Source: Aurelia coerulea (lineage: Eukaryota; Cnidaria; Scyphozoa; Semaeostomeae; Ulmaridae). Taken from it: a DNA stretch of 64,000 nucleotides. A program made the position numbers and the translations under genes. Below the pieces are notes generated by a model. It had not been told where the DNA came from. It was given only the letters and a program-made list of their open reading frames with translations, and searched no databases. Every line of letters starts with the position of its first letter. Within the stretch, counting starts at the first letter, position 1. The DNA lies in NCBI GenBank assembly GCA_039566865.1, contig CM076948.1, forward strand, positions 25,431,001 to 25,495,000. Direction: 5' to 3'. Positions 20,971 through 33,120 of this stretch are shown piece by piece.

Positions 20971-21708
20971 TATAACTTTAAAAACCTATCTATTATAGTG
21001 AAGAGAACTCTTAGAATATCTTTACTTTAGTTGTATGTGTTTCCTGTTTCCTGCAGTATAATGCTCGAAGCTGCACTATACTACTGGAAAGGTAGGTACA
21101 TGCGTAATGTCTAAACATCGGACAGACTTCAAAACCCTTGTTTTGAAATGTTCACGAGGGCATGCAGTGAACATGAAGATTGCCATGGAACCTTTAAGAA
21201 ACTCTTAAGAAACGTTTGAGTACTGAAAATCCGATAATTTTAAGAAACTTTCAGTACTGGCTGAAATTCTTAAAAAGATAAGTGTAAGTAAGAGAAATTT
21301 CAAGACGCAGTCTTCCTTCAACGAGTCTTGATAATATAAACAATGCAAATTATACAAGCCCAGCACGAGCAATTTTGTAGCAAAAGCGGAGCAAAACATT
21401 TGAGCAAAAAAAGAACAACTACTGAAACATTGGGACTTCAGAATCACATGATAACATCAAAGGCGATATGAAAATGCAGTTCCATTGAAAACCCTGACAA
21501 AACTGCGAAGGGAAACTGTGAGACCGCTTCGGAGGAACGCGAATGAGAGAAAACGGTCTGCAGATGCAAACTTTAGGCCATTAAAAAGGGGGGAGTGGTT
21601 TTTTACGGAGCTGTAAAGACAATAAATGCCATGGAAAGTTGAAAGATCCACACATGCTCGCCCATCGGGCTTAAATCTATATTAAACTGTGCATATATGT
21701 TTCGTATT

Positions 21709-22327
21709 AACAAGGACAGATAATGTTACAATAAGACTCTTTACTTTTTATTGACACCTAGATACAAAGCAATTTGTGATTGCAGACAAAGGGAATTCCA
21801 TGCTCGGTTGGTCAAGACATAAACAAAAACAAAGCAAGCCGCAAAAATTGCCCTGAAACCCAGGTCACTAGCTCGCTCGTTGTGCATTCCAGAAATGGTT
21901 TTTAAGAGCAAATATTAGCACATATCGAAAGAAGAAGGATATATCTAAACTTCTGACTCAGGCATTTTATTTATTTTGTGCAGAAGCCAATTGGGAGGGG
22001 ATTCAATTCTCGTACTTTTTAGGTGTAATTAAAACACTTAACTGCACAGCTTCTGCACGGAAAAAATGAAATGCCCGAGGCAGAAGTTTAGATATATCCT
22101 TCTTCTTTGGATATGTGCTACTATTTGCTCTTAAAAACCATTTCTGGAATGCACAACGAGCGAGCTAGCGACCTGGGTTTCAGGGCAATTTTTGCGGCTT
22201 GCTTTGTTTTTGTTTATGTCTTGACCAACCGAGCATGGAATTCCCTTTGTCTGCAATCACAAATTGCTTTGTATCTAGGTGTCAATAAAACGTAGCAAGT
22301 TCTATTGCAACATTATCTGTCCTTGTT
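21709..22327. mobile_element. Foldback MITE (AACAAGGACAGATAATGTTA family), copy 1, 9-bp target duplication
   Basis: Arms of about 250 bp are inverted copies. Perfect TTTCGTATT flanks at 21700-21708 and 22328-22336. A second copy lies at 57735-58183. The 9-bp duplication again suggests a Mutator-like enzyme. Confidence 0.9.
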
Positions 22328-23074
22328 TTTCGTATTGATTTTCGAAATTTTTACAGATCTAGCTTTTGATACAGATCTAACGTTGTACCAGTACAGTGCG
22401 AACGGGGTCTTAGAATACGTTGCTTAGACTGATTATATGTTCGTAGGTTATCGCTATTGATAGGCTGATGGACGCTATAACTACGACTCATGGACTTACG
22501 CTTCCAGAAACGGACATGGCGTAAATCACCTGCTATTTTTTCCTCAATACCACCGACCCTAAAACGCCGCAAAAAGTGGTTATCCTGGAGTGCTATACTG
22601 CAAAACAAACTATCAGTACTTAGATGAATGTTTCTTCAAGCTATTAAAGCAAAAAAATCCTACCCATAAGTGATATTTTGTTGTTTGGGGACGCAAAAGA
22701 TCTCGTAAATTCGTTCGCTACTTTGAGATTTTGATCGTTGCAGCCGTTCAGTCGAACGCGTAGCTCGAACGCTTTTGTTTGCCTTTGGCGGGAAGTTTAA
22801 ATTGAAGAAGAATCAGCCAATCCCATGAAGTTATTTCAAGACTTGCATCCTGATTGGTCCAGGAACAAATTTGTTCCTGGCGAGAATTTTTTTGCCGTTT
22901 TGAGAAGAGTTAGTCCATAAGGCCCTTGACTGGAGCGACAACAACAACATTAATTCACTTCAATTAGATGAGCGTAAGTTGAGGGTCCTTATGTAGTGAG
23001 GCTATACGTTGCTCTTGCACCTCCCAGAAGAAACTACAATAACAAAACCAGTCAAGGCCTAGGACAGTCCTTAC

Positions 23075-23200
23075 CTTGGCCTAACCTGACTAAACCAGTG
23101 ATGATAAGCATTGCAATGGCAGCTAGTTTGGCAGCCGTGAAAATCACTTGTATTCTCGTTGCCCATTTCACACTTGCGCAATTTATGAAACAAATAATAC
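23075..23200 (-). CDS. SLC7 constant exon 2: second half of TM4 and TM5 (shared acceptor)
   Basis: 126 nt, acceptor TTCTTTTCAG and donor AAG|GTAAGG. It starts with the two bases that complete the Gly codon (G|GT) at the end of every first module, then IICFINCASVKWATRIQVIF and TAAKLAAIAMLIITGLVRLG. The VKWATRIQ loop and TM5 are typical of LAT/xCT proteins. This is the only exon-2-like sequence I found, so its acceptor is the inferred hub for modules A-E. Confidence 0.94.
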
Positions 23201-24049
23201 CTGAAAAGAAAGAGAAATTCATCAGAAAATGATAACTTCCAATCAACTTTCCAAGTTTTTTACCACTCCAATCTAATAACCTCGCATTCATGAACCTGCA
23301 AAGAAAACAGTTTAAAGAGTCTGTTTTAAGAAGCAAGGTCTCTCGTTGGTCATAAAAATGGTAACAACAAAGGCAAACAAAGAGATGGCACGTGCAAGGC
23401 ATGCTGAAATTGACCAATCTTACAAACAGTGGTCGCATTCATGGCAGTACTTCCGAGGGTGCGTAGTTTCCCTAGTCATAGTATTCTTGCTCGTGTGAGG
23501 ACGGTTTTTGCTTCTAACTGTGATATTACTACTTATAAAAACAGACTGTTTCTATCTTTGGAGGAATCGTTGAAGACCTTGATGATACAACGTGGAATTA
23601 CACCACTTGGGGGGGGGGCAAGCTCATTAGCTTCGTATAGCATGTCTTGAGAATTTTCCAAGAAGACGACATGCTAAAGACAGACTCCTCGAAACAAGAC
23701 TTCCGTTAACTTTACTTTTGTCATCTCAACGACATTCTGATATGGTGCTCCACAGAAGTCATCCTTTGGGCCCTTATTCTTTATCCTGCACAAAGATGAG
23801 TTTTTATCTGTTAGTAATACACACCTATATAAACGAATGACTGAACAACAATAACAACAACATCAACAGCAATTCCTTTTCTCAAACTCCTTGAACTATC
23901 GATGTTTAGCATCGCATGATCTATGTCCCAATCCCCCCCCCCCAATTTTATTAGAAACTCTTTGGGACCAAACGCAACAAACCACAAAGACCTCTAGCTC
24001 CCAAACCTTTTGAATGTAAAATGCAATTATTTTTACTGTCGCTCCTCAC
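23201..24049 (-). other. SLC7 intron 1 (A-specific part)
   Basis: 849 bp between module A and exon 2. It has a degraded plus-strand stretch near 23440-23650 that looks like decayed retroelement coding sequence, G/C runs at 23611 and 23932, and an ACAATAACAACAAC simple repeat near 23850. No confident element. Confidence 0.5.
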
Positions 24050-24662
24050 CTATTGCAAATGCAGCAAAGATCTTTTGTAGGCCAGCCTTATCAACAGTGC
24101 ACCCTAAACTGGTACCGAAAGATTCAACAACATAGGCTCCAAAGGTAAGACAAATCCCAGCTTGCGCGGACGGCTTTAGGACCAACACCGCAGTCCAGGA
24201 ATACATAAAACCTCCGATTCCACCAAAGGCGTAACTCAGATACGCATGCTCACTCCCTGAGACAGGAATTGCAGTCCCTAGCTCTGCGTAGCAAAGAGCC
24301 CCCATCGTTGCTAGCAGGCCACAGCCTGTCCAAACACATAAAACCATACCAGATGAACCGGCCCGTAAAGCAACAGCACTGCCCGATGCAAAGATACCCG
24401 AACCGATCATGCTTCCAACAATCAAAGCTAAAGCCCCAAATAGGCCCACATGCCTTTGAAGATTTCCCGACGAGACGGCGATTGGAGCGATTTTGGAAGA
24501 TGGCTGGCCAGCGTTATTGATATTAATGCCGGCTGGATCATTTTCTGGGTCCTGCGCAAACCTAAGCTGAGAGTTGTTCCAAACATTCAGAGATGCGCGA
24601 GAACCTGTCAGCTCAGTGGTGCTAAGAGTTTTGTTGTCTTTAAAGGAGTATTTCCTTGGCAT
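24050..24662 (-). CDS. SLC7 first-coding module A (N-tail, TM1-TM4a), nearest to the constant exons
   Basis: 204 codons plus one base, donor AATAG|GTGAGG. The start is taken as ATG at 24662 (context AAAATGCC), because the protein begins MPRKYSF like module C (MPTNYSF); the frame is open further upstream but lacks an ATG. The cytosolic tail is residues 1-72 and TM1 carries GSGIF at 87-91. TM2-TM3 follow with CYAELGT at 124-130 and SGSEHAY at 135-141, where the other modules have SGGE. Cys188 lies in extracellular loop 2, in line with the SLC3-linking Cys of light chains. TM4 begins at about 195 and is cut by the splice site. Confidence 0.93.
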
Positions 24663-26206
24663 TTTGACCAAATCGTATTGATTGATACAGTTTGCTCTTA
24701 GAAGAATCCAAAGCAACACAGAACGTGTGGCAAACTAGTCGTAAACAAACGTGCCACACTACCACAAAGCACAACGTAGAAACGTTGATTTCGGCTGGGA
24801 CTTCCACGTCCCTAGAACGACTTCCACCCTCTGCTCTACGCCAGTGGCACGTCTTTGATGGCTCGAACTAACCAGTAGCCGTCAGTGTCTAAAGCTCCTC
24901 CTACAATTGCCTTTACTGCTTCTTGGCAAGGAAATCTTGACTTCGCCTGTGAATTACAAGATCTAGAAAAAGCTCTCTCGCCTTTGATGGCATGCACTGA
25001 TTGGTAGGCTTTGGTGGCTAATTTTCAATGTAAACCTGTGTTTTATCAGTCAAAACAAGCTTCTGTATCGATAAATCTTTGGTGCTGACCGAGCCTCTTC
25101 CAATCGAAAGCGACCTATATCGTTAAATTTCTTATTGTTACCTATAGATATACAGTTTTCCGTGTAATTTGCAAACTGGCGTTGCATCATTTTGCTATTT
25201 AAGATTTGACACACGTGTATAGGCTATGGAATGAAGCAGATATGCTAGCAACTGATGTAACAATTCTATAACGTTGTCTTGGAAAGGATAAATAGAGTTT
25301 ATTTAGCTGCAAGAGAAATTCTACGCAGTTCACCTTTTTGAGAGTATCCATAAACATTTTGAAGTGAATTTTCGATGAAGGAAATTGCTGTTTAAACAGA
25401 TCTCTTCCCACACGAATGAAATGAATGAATTCGATCCGACATTGCATCGGCTTGGTTTCTTGGTGGAAATAATTTTGGTAGTACTGTAATGAATTAAAAA
25501 ATGTTCTTCGCGTAACCCGACGCAAACTATTATCTTTCAGCAGAGGAAAACCGCGTTTAAGCGTATCATAGCTGCACCTTTCTTAATGAGGGACAAATCA
25601 CCCCAAAAATAGCGTACAAGATTTTGGGATTTCAAAGATCTCTCCGCAGACTTTCTTGAGATTTTTCTGACATTTTCAAAGATTTTTAAGATTTCTAAGA
25701 CTTTTTGAGATTTGTCAAAAAATTTCAAAAATTTCGAAGATTTTTGGGATTTTTGAAGATTTTTTACGAAAGTTTACGAATTTTAGGAATGATTTGGCCC
25801 TCGCTTTTTAGTATACAAAACTAAAAGATTACATCAGATACTGTAGTACCGATAATTTTTTAATTTCACATTAAAGTTTCTTAATTGTTTTCCCTGTTTC
25901 CCTTTTTTATCTTGCTTTTTTGTCGACGCAAGAACTACGATGTAGTTTCCACCATAGCTACAGCTGTTCCTAGATATAGCTAGCATTTCTGGAGGTAGCA
26001 GCATTCTGGGGGGATGGTAGCAGAGCGGATTGGTCCTCATCGTCTGTTTCAGCACGAGCGGCGCCAGCCCTGAAAACAAGGGGCGCTTCAGCCGCAGCAA
26101 GGCCAGCCAGCCCCTGTACAATTTCATCCGTGGCGCAAGTGCATAAATCGGTATTGGTAGCCTTCTAATTGCATGGATCAAAAGTTAGGTTCGTATAATG
26201 ACTCAC
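24663..26206. other. Interval between modules A and B
   Basis: 1.5 kb that should contain the promoter and 5' UTR of module A (no obvious TATA box). 25615-25790 is a GATTT-rich quasi-repeat like the one in intron 7. No copy of any constant exon was seen, and nothing else is recognisable. Confidence 0.55.
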
Positions 26207-26864
26207 CATTAACTAAGGCTGCTAGGAGTTTTGCAAGAGCCGCTTTACTCAGCCCCAATGGGAAACAACTCTCATCTGAACCAAAAAATGGTTCAATCAT
26301 GTAATCTCCGCATGATAGACAAATAGCTGACAAAGAAGCCGGTCGCAGCACGATGATTGATGCCCAGGAATATGTAAACCCGGCGATCGGTCCAAATGCC
26401 TTGGACAAATAAGCATATTCCCCTCCCGATTCTAGGATAAGCGTTCCAAGTTCAGCGTAGCAAAGTGCACCAAGCATGGCAATCACCCCTGCACCAGACC
26501 ATGTCACAAGTATCATCCCAACTGAGCCAGATTTCTCAGAGACAGTTTGGGCTGATGAGAATATTCCTGAGCCAATCATGGTCCCAATGATTATTGAAAT
26601 ACCGCCAACCAGATTAACTGAGCGCCGTGTCGTGACATAACCAGGATTTTCTCGGCTGTGGATTCCATCTTTACACTTGTCTTCACTTGCGAGAGATAGA
26701 TTTTCTCGGCCGTGGATTCTATCTTTAGATTTGTCAAGAAATAAATTGTCATTGTTGTGGATTTCATCTTTAGATCGTTCTTTACTTGTGAGAGATACTG
26801 AGCTGTAAGCCAAGTTGTCGAGCCCTTTAACGTCCACTGCTTCTTCGAAAGTAAACTTCGGCAT
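26207..26864 (-). CDS. SLC7 first-coding module B
   Basis: 219 codons plus one base from ATG 26864 (MPKFTF) to donor AATG|GTGAGT. The N-tail (1-82) is the longest of the five and contains three imperfect repeats of KxKDxIHxxEN (about residues 28-43, 44-58, 61-74), visible as a tandem repeat in the DNA at 26641-26800. TM1 has GSGIF at 98-102, followed by CYAELGT, SGGEYAY, the TM3 segment and loop Cys200. The module joins exon 2 in frame to give 561 aa. It lies 1.5 kb upstream of module A, and no downstream exon copy was seen between them. Confidence 0.92.
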
Positions 26865-27796
26865 GTTTTCACTTGTGGAGCGGAATCTTCACGCGACTAA
26901 CGGCAATAGGCCTTTGCCAATACAGAAGGATACAGGAGAGCTTCGGTCCAATGTCCAGAACACGTTTGATGCTTCAAGAGGCTGAAAGGACGTCTTTATT
27001 TCATTGCGCAACGTCTAGACTGCCGAATAAGACAGTATTCACTAGTTATGAACCAATTCCTAACGCATTTAAAGATTTAAAACAGTTGCATTCATAAACA
27101 AACGACGTGACTTTTCAACAATGCGTTCACAATATGTCTGAACAAGCTAATACCGACGAATCAACTGAGGCCATGAACAAGAGGGAAAGAAATTTGATAT
27201 TTTTGAAAAGCTAAGGGTTGCTGGAGCTGCGATTTGGCACACTCAAATTTCTATGACCGTACGGGCGGCTGGGGATAGTGAAAAATGAGGAAAGACATGA
27301 TTGCAAAATCTCTCCTCTGCGGCTGTCTGAAATGATCAGGAGCAAAAGAGTGGGAAGTACTTGACTATTTCTAAAACCTGTTATAAATAGGATCGAATTT
27401 TTTTGTGTGCCAACGGTGTACTTGTCTTCATCTTCATAGGGGAATTAATTATCTGTCTTCAAAAATGTCGTCAAGAAGCTACACTTTTGGTTATTTCTAA
27501 TATTGACAGGATTGACAGGAACGGTCTATATTTGTGTTTTTGGTCTGGGACATCATTTAGCGTAAAAGAAATGAATCAAATGTTTCGTGAATTGAATGAA
27601 CTTAGTGAACCCCTGTTAACAGACAATAACGTAAATCAATGTGTCACCTCCTTCTGTTGCAAGCCTTGTATATAACAGAAAAACTGCCGAGAACATCAGA
27701 AATTTGTCCGTTTCTTTGCGTCCGCCTCCTCCATAGTATATCATTTTAGTAACCACAATTACTATCAAGTTTTTGCATTGAATGAATGGGTCCGTA

Positions 27797-28995
27797 TATG
27801 GCAAGCGAAATGCACAAGAATTCGAAAAACCTAGTTTATCGCCGATAAACCCACTTTTTCGATCGAGAAACTAGGTTTTTCACTGATAAAGTAGGTTTAT
27901 CGATCGATAAAGTGGGTTTATCGGCGATAAACCTAGATTTTCGATCGATAAAGTGGGTTTCTCGCCGATAAAGTGGGTTTCTCGCCGAGAAACCTACTTT
28001 ATCGATCGAAAAACCCACTTTATCGACCAGAAACCCACTTTTTCACCGAGAAACCCACATTATCAATCGAAAAGTTAGGTTTTCATCGATAAAGTAGGTT
28101 TTTCGGTCGATAAAGTAGGTTTTTCGATCGATAAAGTGGGTTTTTTCGGTGATAAAGTTGGTTTCTCGGTGATAAAGTGGGTTTCTCGTTTGGAAAAGCT
28201 GCAGATGCCGTAAGCTCGCATTTGATAGCAAGTCTTGAAAATCATCATCGTCATTGCTGTTCGCCATCATTTTGATACTCACAATGATAAACCCCTCCAA
28301 GTACCGGCAATGGAAGGATATTTTCTACAGGATATTTTTAGGGGGGATATTTTCTTCAGGTGACGCAACTGTATACTCGTATTTGAAACGCTGTGGTCCT
28401 ATACATTCATAATTACGAGATAAATTGACTGTAAATTGTTCATAATTTGGATAATTCTATCATTTGCTTGAGCTGAAAAGAATCTATATTCAAAATATTC
28501 CAACAATGCAAACATGCTTTACTCGATCTGTTTGTAATATTATGCGTACACACCCGGCTCTGGAACACCACGTTTTTCTCATCGAAAAACCCACTTTCTC
28601 GCTTGAGGAACCAACTTTATCGCTGATAAACCCACTTTATCGATCGAAAAGCCCATCTTATCGATCGAAAAACCTACATTATCGATCGAGAAACCTACTT
28701 TATCGATGAAAACCTAACTTTTCGATCGATAATGTGGGTTTCTCGGTGAAAAGGTGGGTTTCTGGTCGATAAAGTGGGTTTTTCGATCGATAAAGTAGGT
28801 TTCTCGGCGAGAAACCCACTTTATCGGCGAGAAACCCACTTTATCGATCGAAAATCTAGGTTTATCTCCGATAAACCCACTTTATCGATCGATAAACCTA
28901 CTTTATCAGTGAAAAACCTAGTTTCTCGATCGAAAAAGTGGGTTTATCGGCGATAAACTAGGTTTTTCGAATTCTTGTGCATTTCGCTTGCCATA
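27797..28995. mobile_element. Foldback element with minisatellite arms and 6-bp target duplication
   Basis: Perfect terminal inverted repeats starting TATGGCAAGCGAAATGCAC, flanked by TCCGTA (27791-27796 and 28996-29001). Each arm (about 27828-28190 and 28580-28965) is an array of ~20-bp units of the type TCGATCGATAAAGTGGGTTT. The units occur in both orientations and with small variants (TCGGCGA, GTAGGTTT). The spacer (28195-28575) is unique. The mirrored short frames in the arms are not genes. Confidence 0.9.
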
Positions 28996-29165
28996 TCCGT
29001 ACACATTCCCCTGCTGAGTCATTCACAGGACGTTTGATTGTGGTCACAGAAATAAATACACATCAACACACGGAACTGAGGTCCAATTGAGTCATTGAAT
29101 GATTTGAACGAGGGTGAACCTGATATACCTGAAAAACAGGTTGCGAAAGACCAACTGCATATCTA

Positions 29166-29375
29166 CAATCATGGACAAAATAGTTTGAGACAAATTCAAA
29201 ATTTAAGATCTGACTATTGAAGATCCCCCCTCCCCCTTATTCAATGTTGGTGACGTGTCGAGGGAGGTTCTCGGATTTTTCAACATTGATTGTGGGGGGA
29301 ACGGGGGGAGAGGATGCTGAACGGTTCAATATATCAGAAAAAGTTAATTTGTCTCATAATTTATGTCCATGATTG
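29166..29375. mobile_element. MITE, 210 bp, TA flanks (CAATCATGGAC termini)
   Basis: CAATCATGGACAAAATAGTT at the left and its near complement at the right, TA on both sides. Tc1/mariner-like. Contains C-rich and G-rich stretches near 29225 and 29295. Confidence 0.8.
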
Positions 29376-29514
29376 TAGATGTCGTCTGACCCTAACTATT
29401 TCTTAGAACTAATTTATCATCTTGGAAGTGGGTTGTGTATCTGGGGTGTATCTGGCACCTGATCTACTCCACCACAGCTACTAACAAAGGATTGTGATTT
29501 CTGTCATGGGCATG

Positions 29515-29940
29515 TTGTAAAAACCGGACCCAAACACCCTAGGACCCTTGAAACCCCTAGGACCTTTGGGTATCAAAGATGAAAAGGACCAGCTGTCAAA
29601 CAAGACGTTGCGTATCGTATGAGCTCTCCCTCTTTCATCCTACAAACTTTCTCTTGTTCAAACCAACGCCAGAACACCAATTAATCATGCAGAAAGTTTT
29701 CAAAATAGCACAATATATGATAGGAGAAACTCAAAATAGTATTTCTACATGATATGAAGCCTTTGCATGATTCCTGGTATTGATTTGAAAGGGTGCAAGT
29801 TCATGGGATGGAAAAGGGGAAGCTAATGATGCACAACTTCCTGATCATGGCCCTCTGGTGTTAAGGGTCCTTTTCATTTTAGTACTTAAAGGTCCTAGGG
29901 GTCTCAGGGATCCTAGGGTCTTAACGTCCGGTTTTTACAA
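29515..29940. mobile_element. MITE, 426 bp, with CATG duplication (TTGTAAAAACCGGAC termini)
   Basis: Inverted arms of about 75 bp containing CCTAGGACC words. CATG flanks at 29511-29514 and 29941-29944. Superfamily not assigned. Confidence 0.8.
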
Positions 29941-30164
29941 CATGTCGCAAATTCTCTCTATTTCTGCAAGAGGAGTGATGGATGGCGATGGTTATGAATC
30001 ATTTCAGCATGACTATGAATGAATTCCTTACGTTATGGTTATGCAAACTCCTCTCTATGAGCACAGTGAAAGTAGAAAGAGTTTCCTCGGGTCCACTTTC
30101 TCCGACACTTTTTAATAGGCCATTTTTAAGAATCAAGACTTACTGTACCTTTTAAGGATCAGAA

Positions 30165-30355
30165 CCGGGATGCCAAAAGGTAAGCCTTTGACCCCTTTTG
30201 ATAAATGAATAGTATGTGCATAATAAATAAAAGGTCTTGTTTTGATTATTATTTTGTTCTCACGTAAATTAATCTGGACTGTGGATTCCGACTGTATTCA
30301 TCGATTTTCTTTGGTAATAAGCTGTTTTCTTTGCGATTTACTTGCAAGATCAGAC
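30165..30355. repeat. Dispersed repeat, copy 1
   Basis: AACCGGGATGCCAAAAGGTA through CATCGATTTTCTTTGGTAAT. Same orientation copies at 31264-31470 and 34308-34500. No coding signal. Confidence 0.75.
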
Positions 30356-31263
30356 GTGTACCTGAATATTTGAGAGGTTTTGACTCGGGTTTTGATATCG
30401 GAATTTCTATTTCGTTAAGGCACTCACCGCTATTTCCTTGACAACCGCATCGGAAGAAGGAACTGAATGAACCAAACGGTATGACAAAATTTCTTGATTA
30501 TTTATTGTCTAAAGCTGAGCAAGAGGAGAGAAATGATAATGAAAAATGTTACCCCCCCCCCCTGGAATTTCCTGCTCCCCCAATGTCGGGAAAGGCACAA
30601 TTTACCAGAAAGTTGATACATCACCAGGCATTAACAAAACTGAATTTGTCTTTAACGTTCAATAGCAGAATATAGTGAAATTAGGTCACTTTATGCATGT
30701 TGGCCTTTCACCCCCTTTATCTTGAAAATACCCCCCTAAACGCACAAGCTACATCCGGATTCGGAATCTACGCAAAAAAATGAGTTACATGATGTTGGTC
30801 TGGCAAATTGCCTCAAGGCCATCGCCCTTCACCGCAAACCTCCGCAAACCACGCAAAATTCCATACGCAAATTGATGCGATTTGTTGCTACTTACCAAAA
30901 TACTTCCGGGACCAGCAGGTCTCTTTGCAATAAATAGAAAAGCCTCAGACTCGGAACAAAAACGGAACCTACATATATTCATTGCATTTAACCATAGTGA
31001 TTAATTGTTTTTGCGGTTCATAAGATTATATAGCAGAAAGAGTCAACTTTGTAACTTTGGGATCAAAATCTTCATACACTTACAAAAGGCTCAAAGCACA
31101 CGCAATGTTCACCCATTTCAACAATACAGCTCAAGAAGCTCTTAGCAAAACAAAAAGGATTGATGAAACCTCCTTTCCGAATCTTGTTTCTTTACAATAG
31201 TACTTCTGTGCCGTATAATCCACTGTTCACTCTTTTTGTGAGCACACCAGACACGACTCACCT

Positions 31264-31470
31264 TTTAACAATCAGAACCGGGATTCTAAAAGGTAAGCCT
31301 TTGACCCCTTTTGATAAATGAATATTAGATGCATAATAAATAAATGGCCTTGTTTTTATCATTATTTTGTTCTGTGGATTCCGACTGCATTCATCGATTT
31401 TCTTTGATAATAAGCTTAGTTTCTCCAGGGACTGTGATTTTCTTTGGTAATGAGCTTCGTTTCTCCAGGG
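31264..31470. repeat. Dispersed repeat, copy 2
   Basis: AACCGGGATTCTAAAAGGTA ... CATTCATCGATTTTCTTTGA. It has an inner deletion relative to copies 1 and 3 and a short internal duplication (TTCTCCAGGGACTGTGA) near 31425-31480. Confidence 0.75.
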
Positions 31471-31894
31471 ACTGTGAATCATCATCCTGTTAAACACCAA
31501 GAGACTCATTTTTCACTCCCGGCTCTCCTTCTTCTAAATCCTTTCAACGTCCCTCTCATGAATAGAAAATTACAATCTTTACACTTTTCTATCCTCTAAT
31601 GACTGCAAATCTCTCATCCTTTACTTGTCAAAAAATGTCATATTTCTTACCTGTCAGCCCCCCTTCATTCAAACCTCGAGCATACTTCCTCTAATAAGCT
31701 TCTTTGGTACAAACGGAAGATAAAATAAAATAAAATCTAGGGGGGCTGACAGATAAAAATTCCAATGTTTACCAACATTTCTGAACTATTAAAAGGCGGA
31801 TTTTCGCGCGAAAGTTTGGTTTTTAATATTTTGCCATGGCTCACGCTTATGCCCTCTTTACTCTAATTCCAATAGAGAAACGATAATAACTTAC

Positions 31895-32450
31895 CAATTG
31901 CAAATGCAGCGACAACCTTCGAAAGAGCCTCTTTACTGATACCTTCTGGTGTGCAGTCTGGATAAAAAGCCTCGATGATGTAATTCCCGCAAGCCAAACA
32001 AATAGCAGAAATAGAGGACGGCTTCAAAACAATCACTGAAACCCAAGAAAACATAAACGAAACAACAGGCCCGAATGCTTTGCCTAGATACGTGTATTCC
32101 CCTCCAGATGTTGGGATCATTGTACCAAGCTCAGCATATGAAAGTGCACCAAATGTCGCAATGAGCCCTGCACCGCACCATGTCACCAACATCATTCCTG
32201 AGGACCCAGATTTCCTCGCGACGGTTGCAGCAGAAGCGAAAATGCCAGATCCGATCATAGTACCAATGATGAGGGAGATACCTCCAATTAGTCCGACTGT
32301 GCGCTTTGTTGTCACTCGTACAGTCTCTTTCAAAGCTGGGATACATCCTTGAGGCTGGTTCCCACTTGCTAATGAGATACTGCTCACTGTAACGGGTTCT
32401 TTGGTAGTTTTGTCAAAAGGTGCATCTTCGAACGAATAATTTGTAGGCAT
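31895..32450 (-). CDS. SLC7 first-coding module C
   Basis: 185 codons plus one base from ATG 32450 (MPTNYSF) to donor ATTG|GTAAGT. The frame is open 18 nt further 5' but without an ATG. TM1 carries GSGIF at 67-71; then SYAELGT, SGGEYTY, the TM3 segment KPSSISAICLACGNYIIEAF and loop Cys166 follow. The last residues, VVAAFAI plus the split Gly, match module A almost exactly. Predicted full protein is 527 aa when joined to exons 2-10. Confidence 0.93.
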
Positions 32451-32961
32451 CTTGATTTCCTTTTGCAATCACAAGCTTCCTGTTCTGCAATCACAACATT
32501 TACTCTCGCAGTCTCTCGCTCTCTGCAGTACAGCAAGTGGTATATGATATCAATCGTGAAGTTCTTTCTACCACTAAGTCTCCACACTGCCAGGCTCTTA
32601 TTGAAACGAGTAACCTCAGCTAGCTATTTCAGCTAATACTGTTACGAAATTGCCAGCATGTATTTAAGTGTCTACTACGGCTACCACAGCGGCTACAGAC
32701 CGCACACAAATAAAGCCGCGCGTCAGCGGCCCTTGCTTGGGGAAAAGGCTACTGCAACGAAGAAAGTTCCCAGTCTCTCGCCCAGTCTAATTCCATCTAT
32801 CACCTTCTTGGTCTATATTTAATACTGGACGACTAGATCCATTCCTCAATTATGCTTCATTTGTTATGATCTGCAAAGATCCCCAAAGTGACATCTGATT
32901 TCATCATTCCTGTTCACACAACAGAAGGGGGGGGGGGGGGTCTACACGTAGGCTAACAACA

Positions 32962-33120
32962 GGGCCGTAGGAAGAAGCTTTCGGATTGGGGGGAGCAATT
33001 GTTCTTAAAACAATAGAGAACAATACATCTAATCAAGTTATGTGACGTAGCACCATTGTTTTAAAAAATCATTGGGGGGGGCTTGAGCCCCCCTGCCCTC
33101 CCCCGCTTCCTACGGGCCTG
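32962..33120. mobile_element. Short hAT-like MITE (CAGGGCCGTAGGAAG termini)
   Basis: Inverted termini CAGGGCCGTAGGAAG / CTTCCTACGGGCCTG around a G/C-run core. No convincing target duplication. Confidence 0.65.

Larger units (their letters stand above)
20227..23074 (-). other. SLC7 intron 2
   Basis: 2.85 kb. Two foldback MITEs (20353, 21709). 21185-21290 and 20280-20310 contain scattered AAGAAACT words like those around 42780-43140. The rest has no assignment. Confidence 0.75.
26865..31894. other. Interval between modules B and C
   Basis: 5 kb. It contains the 1.2-kb foldback (27797), two smaller MITEs (29166, 29515) and two copies of a dispersed repeat (30165, 31264). The segments 26865-27790, 30360-31260 and 31480-31894 show no gene and no constant-exon copy. 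Confidence 0.6.

Noticed and set aside
23429..23890. Retroelement coding fragment in intron 1
   Set aside because: Suggestive residues and an ACAACA tail, but no motif strong enough to name a family.
27797..28995. Regular short repeats that look CRISPR-like
   Set aside because: Units are near-contiguous in mixed orientation, within an inverted-repeat element of a eukaryotic genome; no spacers.
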